From: an uncultured Gammaproteobacteria bacterium
Lineage (GTDB): Bacteria; Pseudomonadota; Gammaproteobacteria; Arenicellales; UBA868
Reading direction: 5' to 3'
DNA length: 10,699 nt
Assembly (NCBI GenBank): GCA_913051905.1
Contig: CAJXBY010000085.1
Span: 1 to 10,699, forward strand
Shown: positions 1 through 7,100 of the stretch, piece after piece
How the letters are laid out: every line of letters begins with the position of its first letter
How positions within the stretch are numbered: the stretch's first letter is position 1
Program-made: the position numbers and the translations under genes
The notes under the pieces: model-generated
Databases searched by the model: none
Seen by the model: the letters and a program-made list of their open reading frames with translations, nothing else
Told to the model about the DNA's origin: nothing

Positions 1-277
1 CCACGCCGGTGTTCTCGCTCTTGAGGTAGTCCTGAATCGCGACGGCAGCCCGAATCGAATCTGCCGCCACCGGAAAAATGGCCAGCGTGCTGTCGCCGGC
101 GGTGTCCACGATCCGGCCCCCGTAATGATTAACGATGTGATGCTGGGTCGACTGGTAGCGGCGCAGTGCCCGGTATGTGGCGGTCTCGTCGTCATGCGTG
201 AGCTTGCTGAAACCCACAACATCCGCATAGAGGACCGCAGCGAGTCGACGCGGTGGGGGCTGGGTGGTTTGGCTCAT
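1..277 (-). CDS. Class III adenylate/guanylate cyclase domain protein (N-terminal part, truncated by window edge)
   Basis: The first 92 residues are visible; the rest lies beyond the left edge. The start is the ATG at 277-275, with a weak AGG six bases upstream. After a short Pro-rich leader, residues 11-24 (RLAAVLYADVVGFS) form the opening strand of a class III cyclase catalytic domain, with D19 as first metal ligand. Residues 53-69 (GGRIVDTAGDSTLAIFP) hold the second metal Asp, D62. These domains make cAMP or cGMP from ATP or GTP and usually work as dimers. The position that in classical adenylyl cyclases holds the purine-selecting Lys (K-T-x-G-D) is Asp58 here; my recollection is that Asn or Asp is common there in bacterial cyclases with TPR or TolB-like C-termini, so such a partner domain may follow, but it is not visible. 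The 153 bases between this gene and the ABC exporter (278-430) contain no terminator or promoter I can recognise, so read-through from the exporter is possible. Confidence 0.85.
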   Translation of the reverse strand, partial: MSQTTQPPPRRLAAVLYADVVGFSKLTHDDETATYRALRRYQSTQHHIVNHYGGRIVDTAGDSTLAIFPVAADSIRAAVAIQDYLKSENTGV

Positions 278-430
278 ACTGAACCTGGCGAAACGGACCG
301 GCGGCACCGATGCCCCCGTGCTCGAGTTTAAGGCGAGGCGAATGGGTTTGGAGAGCATGTTCCGGGTGTTAGGGACATCTTACCGCCTTGGCCTGAAGAG
401 CGCGGTGCGGAAAACAGCGGGAATTGTCCG

Positions 431-3400
431 TCACAGCGGGAGATCGCTCCTTCCCCGCGCACCGCCAAGCTGTCGGGACACCAGCCTGGCGTACAGGTCG
501 CCGCTACGGAGCAGTTCTTCATGGTCGCCTGTTTCGATCACCCGGCCTTCGTCCAGTACCACAATCATATCTGCGTCCCGTATCGTCGAGAGTCTATGGG
601 CAATGATTACCGTTGTCCGGTCGGTCTTCAACTGATCCAGGGCAGCGCGCACGCTCTGCTCACTGATGGCGTCCAGATGCGAAGTGGCCTCATCCAGAAT
701 CAGCACCGGAGCATCCTTCAGGAACGCCCTGGCGATGGCGACCCGCTGGCGCTGTCCTCCAGAAAGGCTGGTCCCCCGCTCGCCAACCGGCGTTTCTAAC
801 CCCTGGGGAAGCGAGTCCGCCAGTTCGGAGAGGGCTGCCAACTCGATAGCCTGGGCCAGTTCGTTCGCCGTAGCCTTAGGCTTCGCAATCAGGATGTTCT
901 CTTTCAGCGTGTTGTTGAACAGGTAAGTATCCTGCGCAACCAGCGCAATTCGCGCACGCAGTTCATCCAGCCGGAATTCCTTCAGATCTACTCCGCCCAG
1001 CGATGTCACGCCTTCCTGGGGATCCCAGAACCTCATCATCAATTGTGCCAGTGTGGTTTTGCCGGCACCGGATGGGCCGACCAGGGCAACAGTCTGGCCC
1101 GCTGGAATGGTAAACGTGATGTCTTTCAAAACCTGTTTGGATCTGCCGGGGTAATTAAAACCGACGTTTGAGAACACGATAGCAGGGGCCTGTTCGTGCC
1201 TGGCAAGACCCGGGCCGTCCACAACGGGGACTGGCTCGTTCTCCAGTGCGTAGACACGCCGTGTTGCACCAAGGGTATCGGCGAGCTGTCGACCGACCTG
1301 GGCAATTTCGGAGACTGGTAAAAACGCGGCCATCGCCAGTATGGTCAAAAGGGGCAGTACACCCGGATCCATCGAGCCGCTGCTGGTCAGAATCGCGCCT
1401 GCAGCGACAACGGCCAGACCGCCCAGACCGGTAAACACTTCCAACAGCGTATGCTGTAGTGTCAGTTGCCCGAAAAACGGCAGGCGTAGCGCAATATGCC
1501 GGTCTGCAAGCCGGTCAAATTCGTCACCGCGTCCTTTCTCTTGCTGGTATGAAACGATCTCGGCCACACCCTGGACACTGTCAATTGCATGTGCGGCCAG
1601 TTCCCCCGCCGCCTCCCGTGACCGGGAGCCCAGGTTGTCGACCTTGCCGCGCATCAGAAACGGACTGAACCCAACCGCGAGTAGAAACGGTGCCAGCGCT
1701 GCGGCAAACCACAGGTCGGCCGAGGCCAGTATGATCATGACGACCACCGGAACGACGACCGAAACGAATGCCGGGGCAACGGTGTGGGCAAAGAAATATT
1801 CGACCAGTTCGACATCCTGGGTCGCAATGCCCATCAGGTCGCCGGTCCGTCTGCGCACCAGATAGGCTGGCGCAAGTTTGTCCAGCTTGCGGAACACGTT
1901 GACCCGCATCTGGGCAAGCAGTCGAAACGCCATGTCATGGGCTATCCAGGACTCGAGCCAGTGCAGGATACCGGAGAGCGGCGCGACGACCGCCAGACCT
2001 ATAAGGTAAGTGTCGAATGCTCTGTCGTTCTTGAGTGCGAGTACGGTCAAAGCGCTGAAAACCCCCACACCGATGAATGCCACGACCCGCAGCACTCCGA
2101 AGACAAACGTCAGTGTAAGTTTTCCTTTCCAGGGCATGATGTGGCTCATCAGGATCCCTACGACCTGCCGCCAGTTCAGCCCTTCCGCCTTTACGATCCC
2201 TTCGGTCGGCGAATCAGATTGGACCGATTCGCTGTCTTCGGGCGCTACTTGGCTGCTCCCGTTGGCTCTTTCGGAAACTGTCGGCCGATGCTGTTCACGA
2301 TCGGCTTCACGTGCCTGTTCGGACATCAGGCTCGCATAGATGCCCTGCTTACGCATCAGTGTCGAATGGTCTCCGGTCTCTATGATTCTTCCGCTTTCCA
2401 ACACGAGGATACGATCGCAGTTGATCACGCTTGAAAGCCGGTGAGCGAGGACCAGCGTGGTACGGCCCTTCATCAGCATTTCAAGTGCCTGCTGAATAAC
2501 GGCTTCGTTCTCGGCATCGACCGCGGACAGGGCCTCATCGAGGATCAGAATGGGTGAATTCCGCAGGAGGGCTCTGGCAATGGCAACACGTTGGCGCTGA
2601 CCGCCGGAGAGTTTGATGCCTTTCTCCCCGATCAGGCTGTCATACTGAAGCGGTAGCGTCGATACAAACCCGTGAATGTTGGCGTTCTGGGCAGCCTCAA
2701 TGAGTTCTTCATGGGTGGCGTTGGGCCGACCGAGCCTGATGTTGTCCGCGATGGTGCCGTGAAACAGAAATGTGTCTTGGTTGACTACTGAGATCTGTTT
2801 TCGAATCTCTGCGAGCGGCAGTTCCCGAAGATCGTGCCCACCGAGTCTGACTGTGCCTGCATCCGGATCGTAGAACCGCAGCAGGAGCCGGACGATCGAT
2901 GACTTACCGCATCCGCTCGGCCCGACGATGCCGACCCGCTCACCGGGCTGGATGTTCAGCTCCAGACTGTCATGCACGACGTTCGGGTGACCGGGGTAGC
3001 TGAAGCGCACGCTATTGAAATCAATCATGGGCTCAAGAGCGGCGGGTGCCGCGGCGGTACTTCGCTCCTCTACAGGAGGTTCGGCATCGAGAATGCGATA
3101 CACTCCCTGTGCTGCCGAAAGCCCAACCATTCCCTCGTGCAGTACGGTTCGAAGGTCCCGCATCGGGCGAAAGATCTCCACGCCCAGCATCAGGATCACG
3201 ATCAGTATCGCCAACTCCATCTGTCCGGAGGCCACGCGGTAGGCGCCTAGGCCCAGAGCTGTGGCCGCACCGACTGCAATGGATGTGTCGGTAATGCCCC
3301 TTGCCAGAGAATTCGTCGCTAACACCCACATGGTGCTGCGAAACAATATTTCGGCTTTTTCAGCCAGCAGGTCGGCACGGGGTCGACTCTGGCCGAAGGC

Positions 3401-4027
3401 CTTGAGTGTTGCCAGTCCCTGAATCGAGTCCAGGAACTCGGAAGCGAAAACCGCGTAGGCATCCTGGCGTTCCTGGGATTTCTGGATGTCGAAACGGTGC
3501 CAGAGCGACGGTGCCGCCAGGGCAACCAGCGCCGCAACAAGTAATGTAATTGCGACCGGCAGATCGAGAAATGCGACAAAGACGAAAATGAGTACCGGCG
3601 TGATCGCAGAGACCAGCAGCTGGGGCAGGTACTTTCCAAAATACGTCTCGAGTTGTTCAACACCATCGACCAGCGAGAGAACCAGTTCGCCTGAACGCTG
3701 CCGACCGGTATAACCTGGCCCAAGGGCTACGACCTGGTGATAGAGCCGAAGTCTGAGTTCTTTCTGAACGACAGCTGCGGTTTTGTGGGCAACCATTGTG
3801 CGCCAGTGTTCGAATGCCCCGCGCAGGATCATGACGACACCGGTGGCGATGAAGAACAGCAACAGCTCACCGGCGCTGCGCCCGGCGAACACCAGAGCGA
3901 TGAGCCATCCCAGCATGGCCAGCCGGGCCACACCGAGCCCAGTGGCAAGCAGGCCGATCAGTACGGCAAAGTAAATCCGCCCCCGCACGTTCCAGGTGAA
4001 ACCCCAGAGACGATGATCAAAATGCAT
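431..4027 (-). CDS. Fused heterodimeric ABC exporter, CydD-CydC-like (TMD-NBD-TMD-NBD)
   Basis: A 1198-residue protein carrying two complete half-transporters in one chain. Half 1: membrane segments at about 18-47, 54-72, 133-175 and 246-288; Walker A 369-377 (GPSGCGKSS), Q-loop Q417, signature LSGGQ 473-477, Walker B with catalytic E498, switch H529. Half 2: membrane segments at about 637-663, 672-690, 750-790 and 862-906; Walker A 984-992 (GPSGAGKTT), Q1032, LSGGQ 1088-1092, catalytic E1113, H1144. Both ATP sites look competent. Residues 571-612 form a polar Ser/Glu/Asp-rich linker. Half 1 resembles CydD (ETYFGKYLPQ near 127-136, FLDSIQGLATLKAFG near 198-212); half 2 resembles CydC (SWIAHDMAFRLLAQMRV near 693-709). 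In E. coli, CydDC is a two-gene inner-membrane exporter of cysteine and glutathione needed for cytochrome bd assembly. No cydAB is visible and the substrate here is inferred; a siderophore-type or drug exporter is possible. The frame stays open to 4474, but that stretch overlaps the opposite gene, so I chose the ATG at 4027, where family-like sequence begins. No strong ribosome site is seen; a weak -10 (TAAGAT, 4119-4124) lies upstream. ATG 4144 is an alternative start. Confidence 0.88.
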   Translation of the reverse strand: MHFDHRLWGFTWNVRGRIYFAVLIGLLATGLGVARLAMLGWLIALVFAGRSAGELLLFFIATGVVMILRGAFEHWRTMVAHKTAAVVQKELRLRLYHQVVALGPGYTGRQRSGELVLSLVDGVEQLETYFGKYLPQLLVSAITPVLIFVFVAFLDLPVAITLLVAALVALAAPSLWHRFDIQKSQERQDAYAVFASEFLDSIQGLATLKAFGQSRPRADLLAEKAEILFRSTMWVLATNSLARGITDTSIAVGAATALGLGAYRVASGQMELAILIVILMLGVEIFRPMRDLRTVLHEGMVGLSAAQGVYRILDAEPPVEERSTAAAPAALEPMIDFNSVRFSYPGHPNVVHDSLELNIQPGERVGIVGPSGCGKSSIVRLLLRFYDPDAGTVRLGGHDLRELPLAEIRKQISVVNQDTFLFHGTIADNIRLGRPNATHEELIEAAQNANIHGFVSTLPLQYDSLIGEKGIKLSGGQRQRVAIARALLRNSPILILDEALSAVDAENEAVIQQALEMLMKGRTTLVLAHRLSSVINCDRILVLESGRIIETGDHSTLMRKQGIYASLMSEQAREADREQHRPTVSERANGSSQVAPEDSESVQSDSPTEGIVKAEGLNWRQVVGILMSHIMPWKGKLTLTFVFGVLRVVAFIGVGVFSALTVLALKNDRAFDTYLIGLAVVAPLSGILHWLESWIAHDMAFRLLAQMRVNVFRKLDKLAPAYLVRRRTGDLMGIATQDVELVEYFFAHTVAPAFVSVVVPVVVMIILASADLWFAAALAPFLLAVGFSPFLMRGKVDNLGSRSREAAGELAAHAIDSVQGVAEIVSYQQEKGRGDEFDRLADRHIALRLPFFGQLTLQHTLLEVFTGLGGLAVVAAGAILTSSGSMDPGVLPLLTILAMAAFLPVSEIAQVGRQLADTLGATRRVYALENEPVPVVDGPGLARHEQAPAIVFSNVGFNYPGRSKQVLKDITFTIPAGQTVALVGPSGAGKTTLAQLMMRFWDPQEGVTSLGGVDLKEFRLDELRARIALVAQDTYLFNNTLKENILIAKPKATANELAQAIELAALSELADSLPQGLETPVGERGTSLSGGQRQRVAIARAFLKDAPVLILDEATSHLDAISEQSVRAALDQLKTDRTTVIIAHRLSTIRDADMIVVLDEGRVIETGDHEELLRSGDLYARLVSRQLGGARGRSDLPL

Positions 4028-4211
4028 TGTGTGTAACCGCGTGCGCCCTGGGAACCAGACCAGCCAACAGATATTCAGACGATGCTGGGAAAGGGCATTG
4101 GTTTTCTCGGCAGCACCTATCTTAAAGGCGCAGACCGAATTCATCCACAGGCAACGCCGCCAGCAGCAGCCGAGGGCTTCATTCAGGGCGGGTCTCGGGG
4201 CGCAAAAAGAG

Positions 4212-4243
4212 TTGCCGTGATTGTCAGGATTCGGCGTTAGAAT
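4212..4243 (+). promoter_or_regulatory. Candidate sigma70 promoter for the citramalate synthase-like gene
   Basis: A good -10 hexamer TAGAAT lies at 4238-4243, followed by GC-rich sequence where transcription would begin at about 4250. The best -35-like hexamer is TTGCCG at 4212-4217, but the spacer is 20 bases, longer than the usual 16-18, so the -10 is the convincing part. If real, the 5' leader is only about 28 bases, which leaves no room for a leucine-type attenuator and argues for the ATG at 4278 rather than the in-frame TTG at 4221. The rest of the 250-base divergent region (4028-4277) shows no strong inverted repeat, small gene or RNA gene that I can recognise. Confidence 0.35.
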
Positions 4244-4277
4244 ACGCGCCCTTTTCACTCGGCCGAACATTCGACCT

Positions 4278-5858
4278 ATGACTGAACCGCGCCACATAAG
4301 CTTGATGGATACCACTCTCCGGGATGGGGAGCAGACCCAGGGGGTGTCTTTTTCGCCTGAAGAGAAAGTCAGTATTGCCAGGGCCCTTCTGCAAGCTCTG
4401 AAAGTGGACAGGATTGAAGTCGCATCGGCTAGGGTGTCGCACGGCGAAAAAGAAGCCGTGACCCGGATCCTCAAGTGGGCAGAAGAACAGGGCTTTCACG
4501 ACCGAGTCGAGGTGCTCGGTTTCACAGACCACCAGCGCAGTGTGGACTGGATAGTGGAATCCGGCGGCCGGGTGATGAACCTCCTGACCAAGGGGAGCGA
4601 GAAGCACTGCCGTGAACAGTTGGGCAAAACGCTATCCGAACACCTGACGGATATCGAGCAGACGATTGCCTATGCCAAGGACAACGATCTGCTGGTGAAT
4701 GTCTACCTGGAAGACTGGTCCAACGGTTATCGCGACAGCCGCGATTATGTCTACGGCATTTCAGCGGCCCTTGCCGGGCTGAACGTCGCCCACGTGATGT
4801 TGCCGGACACGCTGGGTGTAATGAGTCCTCAGGAGGTCTTCGACTGGGTAGGTGACATGTGTACACGGTTCCCGGCCGTGGCATTTGATTTTCACCCGCA
4901 CAACGACTACGGACTTGCGACGGCCAACGCGATGATGGCGGTCCTGGCGGGTGCCTCGGGCATACATGCTACGGTCAATTGCCTGGGAGAACGGGCCGGC
5001 AACGTGTCACTTGCGGAGGTTGCGGTCGTTCTGCGGGATAAGCTCGGACTTCACCTTAGTCTGGACGAATCCAAGATTCATGGCCTGAGCCAGATGGTCG
5101 AGAACTTTTCAGGCAAGAAGGTGGCGGCAAACTCTCCGGTAATCGGAACGGACGTCTTTACACAGACGAGTGGCATACATGCAGACGGCGACATGAAAGG
5201 CGGGCTGTATCAGACTGAGCTCAGTCCCGGGCGTTTCGGTCGCAGACACAGCTATGCGCTTGGCAAGATGAGCGGCCGCGCCTCGCTGGTCAATAATCTG
5301 GAGGCGCTGGGGCTGGAGCTGTCCGAAGAAAACCAGCAGAAGGTTTTGGACCGGATCGTCGAGATCGCTGACACCAAGGAAACCATTACACCGGAGGATC
5401 TGCCTTTCATCATCGCGGACATCCTGGAAAGCCGAGAGCTCCAGCACGTGGAACTTCTGAACTGTTCTGTTACCAGCGGCCTGGAGATCGAATCGACGGC
5501 CAGCGTTCGGGTCCGTGTCGGGAGTGAAATCCACAAAGCCAGCGGCTCAGGCAACGGTGGATTCGATGCCTTTACGACGGCCATGCGGTCGGTACTGGAG
5601 CCCAGAGGTTTCAGTTATCCTGAACTCGCGGATTTTGAGGTCCACATCCCCAAGGGCGGCAGCTCTAACGCCCTGACGGAATGTTTCATTACCTGGCAGG
5701 TCGGTCAGGGCCAGCTCAAGACCCGCGGTGTGCATGCCAACCAGGTTTTTGCCGGTATCAACGCCAGCCTGCGAATGCTGAATATGGTCATGCAGCAACA
5801 GTCAGAGAAGGTGGCCGAGTCAGGGCCGGTGGCAAAACCCGAAACCGTGCCGGTCTGA
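4278..5858 (+). CDS. cimA: Citramalate synthase-like / 2-isopropylmalate synthase family enzyme (Leptospira CimA type)
   Basis: A 526-residue enzyme of the DRE-TIM acyltransferase family, which condenses acetyl-CoA with a 2-oxoacid. The catalytic barrel covers roughly 5-300: LMDTTLRDGEQTQGVSF at 9-25 with R15 and D16, E145, T178, and metal ligands H206 and H208 in FHPHND. H301-D303 lie in the connecting subdomain (GIHADGD). Residues 388-505 form the C-terminal LeuA-type allosteric domain. The sequence follows Leptospira interrogans citramalate synthase almost residue for residue as I recall it. The pocket residues that select pyruvate there (Leu81, Leu104, Tyr144) match L80, L103 and Y143 here. 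This favours (R)-citramalate synthesis from pyruvate (isoleucine by the threonine-independent route). The alternative is leuA, 2-isopropylmalate synthase, as relatives in Bacteroidetes are often named. The effector site has conservative swaps (Y430 to F429, Y454 to F453, T464 to S463). The ATG at 4278 was chosen because family homology begins just after it; no Shine-Dalgarno is evident. The gene converges on leuB. Confidence 0.85.
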   Translation: MTEPRHISLMDTTLRDGEQTQGVSFSPEEKVSIARALLQALKVDRIEVASARVSHGEKEAVTRILKWAEEQGFHDRVEVLGFTDHQRSVDWIVESGGRVMNLLTKGSEKHCREQLGKTLSEHLTDIEQTIAYAKDNDLLVNVYLEDWSNGYRDSRDYVYGISAALAGLNVAHVMLPDTLGVMSPQEVFDWVGDMCTRFPAVAFDFHPHNDYGLATANAMMAVLAGASGIHATVNCLGERAGNVSLAEVAVVLRDKLGLHLSLDESKIHGLSQMVENFSGKKVAANSPVIGTDVFTQTSGIHADGDMKGGLYQTELSPGRFGRRHSYALGKMSGRASLVNNLEALGLELSEENQQKVLDRIVEIADTKETITPEDLPFIIADILESRELQHVELLNCSVTSGLEIESTASVRVRVGSEIHKASGSGNGGFDAFTTAMRSVLEPRGFSYPELADFEVHIPKGGSSNALTECFITWQVGQGQLKTRGVHANQVFAGINASLRMLNMVMQQQSEKVAESGPVAKPETVPV

Positions 5859-5864
5859 CGAGGA

Positions 5865-6971
5865 TCAGTCGACGGGAATTTTTTCCAGTTCCCCCGCTAC
5901 CCGGTCACCGAATTCGGCGGTGGTGATTTTCTTCTCAGAGTCACCGCGCCGGGCGAGATCCGGGGTAGTGAAACCGGCTACGAATACGGCCTGCATGGCC
6001 TGCCAAAGATTGCGCGCCTCGTTATCCATGCCAAAGCTCATCTCAAGCATCATCGCTACGGAACCGATCATCGAATAGGGGTTGGCGATACCCTGACCGG
6101 CAATATCCGGAGCTGATCCGTGCGAGGGTTCGTAGTAGGACTTCTCCGGCCCCACGCATGCTGAAGGCATCAAGCCCAGGGAACCCAGGATACCCCCGCC
6201 CTGGTCACTGAGAATGTCTCCGAACATGTTCTCCATCACCATCACATCAAAGCGGGCCGGATCCAGGCATAAGTAAGTCGCGGCCGCATCGACCAGTACA
6301 TGCTCGACCTCGATATCGGGGTGACCCCGCCGCACTTCCTCGACCACCTCGTTCCACAGGATGCTTGATTTCAAAACGTTGCTCTTGTGCACGTTGTGTA
6401 TGATCTTCTTGCGTTTGCCGGCAAGTTCAAAAGCGACTTCCAGCACCCGGCGAATCTGATCTTCATCGTATTCGAGCATTTCGTGGACATAACGGCGGCC
6501 GGCTTCGTTGACACCACTTTCCTTCTTTCCGAAATATAGGCCCCCAACGAGTTCACGAATGATGACAAGATCGATGCCTTCACCGATCACTTCGGGCTTG
6601 AGCGGGGAGAAATGGGCCAGGCTACGGGGCAGGTAAACCGGACGGAAGTTGGCATAGGTGTCGTAACGCCTGCGCATGGGCAGCAATGCACCCCGTTCGG
6701 GCTGCTCATCCACCGGTATCTTCTTAGACTCTTCATGGTTGAGACCGATCGTGCCCTTCAGTATGGCGTCTGCCTCGTCGCAGATGGCCATCGTTTCCTC
6801 GGGAAAAGATTTGCCGGTTTCAAAGTATGCCGAAGCGCCGAAGGGCGAGGGTTTCATATCGAAAGTCACATCGTTGCGACTTTCGACCAGACGCAGGATT
6901 TTGACCGCCTGGTCCATAATCTCCGGTCCGATACCATCGCCGGCGAGAATTGCAATGCTGTATGTCGACAT
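5865..6971 (-). CDS. leuB: 3-isopropylmalate dehydrogenase LeuB
   Basis: A 368-residue cytoplasmic NAD-dependent decarboxylating dehydrogenase of the isocitrate/isopropylmalate family, the normal length for LeuB. It oxidises (2R,3S)-3-isopropylmalate to the precursor of 2-oxoisocaproate in leucine synthesis, and family members also act on 3-methylmalate in the citramalate route. Visible motifs are GDGIGPEI (11-18); substrate arginines R100, R110 (YANFRPV) and R139 (IIRELVGG); Y146 in LYFG; K196 in VHKSNVL; metal aspartates D228, D252 and D256 (MFGDILSD); and EPSHGSAPDIAGQGIANP (281-298) for NAD binding. The hydrophobic pair L96-L97 and V199 match positions that recognise the isopropyl group in Thermus LeuB. 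An in-frame TAG at 6977-6975 lies just upstream, so ATG 6971 is the furthest possible ATG start; GAGG about 8 bases upstream is a plausible ribosome site. It ends 6 bases from the end of the convergent synthase gene. leuC and leuD are not in the window. Confidence 0.95.
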   Translation of the reverse strand: MSTYSIAILAGDGIGPEIMDQAVKILRLVESRNDVTFDMKPSPFGASAYFETGKSFPEETMAICDEADAILKGTIGLNHEESKKIPVDEQPERGALLPMRRRYDTYANFRPVYLPRSLAHFSPLKPEVIGEGIDLVIIRELVGGLYFGKKESGVNEAGRRYVHEMLEYDEDQIRRVLEVAFELAGKRKKIIHNVHKSNVLKSSILWNEVVEEVRRGHPDIEVEHVLVDAAATYLCLDPARFDVMVMENMFGDILSDQGGGILGSLGLMPSACVGPEKSYYEPSHGSAPDIAGQGIANPYSMIGSVAMMLEMSFGMDNEARNLWQAMQAVFVAGFTTPDLARRGDSEKKITTAEFGDRVAGELEKIPVD

Positions 6972-6999
6972 ATCCTACCTCACACTTTTTGCTTCCAGA

Positions 7000-7030
7000 A
7001 CCAGAGTCAGGTTGAGCGCCCCTCTGGTGA
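7000..7030. repeat. Perfect 7-bp inverted repeat upstream of leuB
   Basis: ACCAGAG at 7000-7006 is matched by its reverse complement CTCTGGT at 7024-7030, separated by 17 bases. It lies 29 bases before the leuB start and directly next to the candidate -10 box. It could be a dimeric regulator's operator at the transcription start, or a hairpin in the leader RNA. There is no T-run after it, so it does not look like a terminator. The match is exact, but a 7-bp dyad can arise by chance. Confidence 0.35.
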
Positions 7031-7031
7031 T

Positions 7032-7060
7032 TGTAACGCCGCTGCCAGGGAGGAAAACGG
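7032..7060 (-). promoter_or_regulatory. Candidate leuB promoter
   Basis: Read on the minus strand, TACAAT (7037-7032) is a five-of-six match to the -10 consensus. At a 17-base spacing the -35 position reads GTTTTC (7060-7055); shifting by one gives TTTTCC. Both are weak. Transcription would start near 7025, giving a leader of about 54 bases. The 129-base gap between the DRL-like gene and leuB is otherwise unusually long for an operon, which fits a separate leuB promoter. Confidence 0.35.
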
Positions 7061-7100
7061 ATTCTGCTTCCGGCGAGTCACTGGGCACCGCTTCGCGCGA

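Noticed and set aside
414..441. Nine-base direct repeat (ACAGCGGGA at 414-422 and 433-441) at the end of the exporter gene
   Set aside because: Short, only two copies, no associated element or flanking structure; chance is the simplest explanation.
1784..2434. Plus-strand open frame (216 codons) opposite the ABC exporter
   Set aside because: Low-complexity, His/Gln-rich translation without domains, antisense to well conserved exporter sequence; explained by codon bias.
4221..4277. TTG start adding 19 residues to the synthase
   Set aside because: The extension would overlap the candidate -10 box (4238-4243), and homology to the family begins after the ATG at 4278.
4028..4474. In-frame extension of the ABC exporter by 149 codons at its N-terminus
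   Set aside because: The extra residues show no membrane-protein or ABC features and lie mostly antisense to the start of the synthase gene and across the divergent promoter region. Family-like sequence begins at the ATG at 4027.
5850..5884. Intrinsic terminator for the synthase gene
   Set aside because: The six-T run is clear, but the preceding stem has only about five pairs with a bulge and a large loop, too weak to call as a feature.
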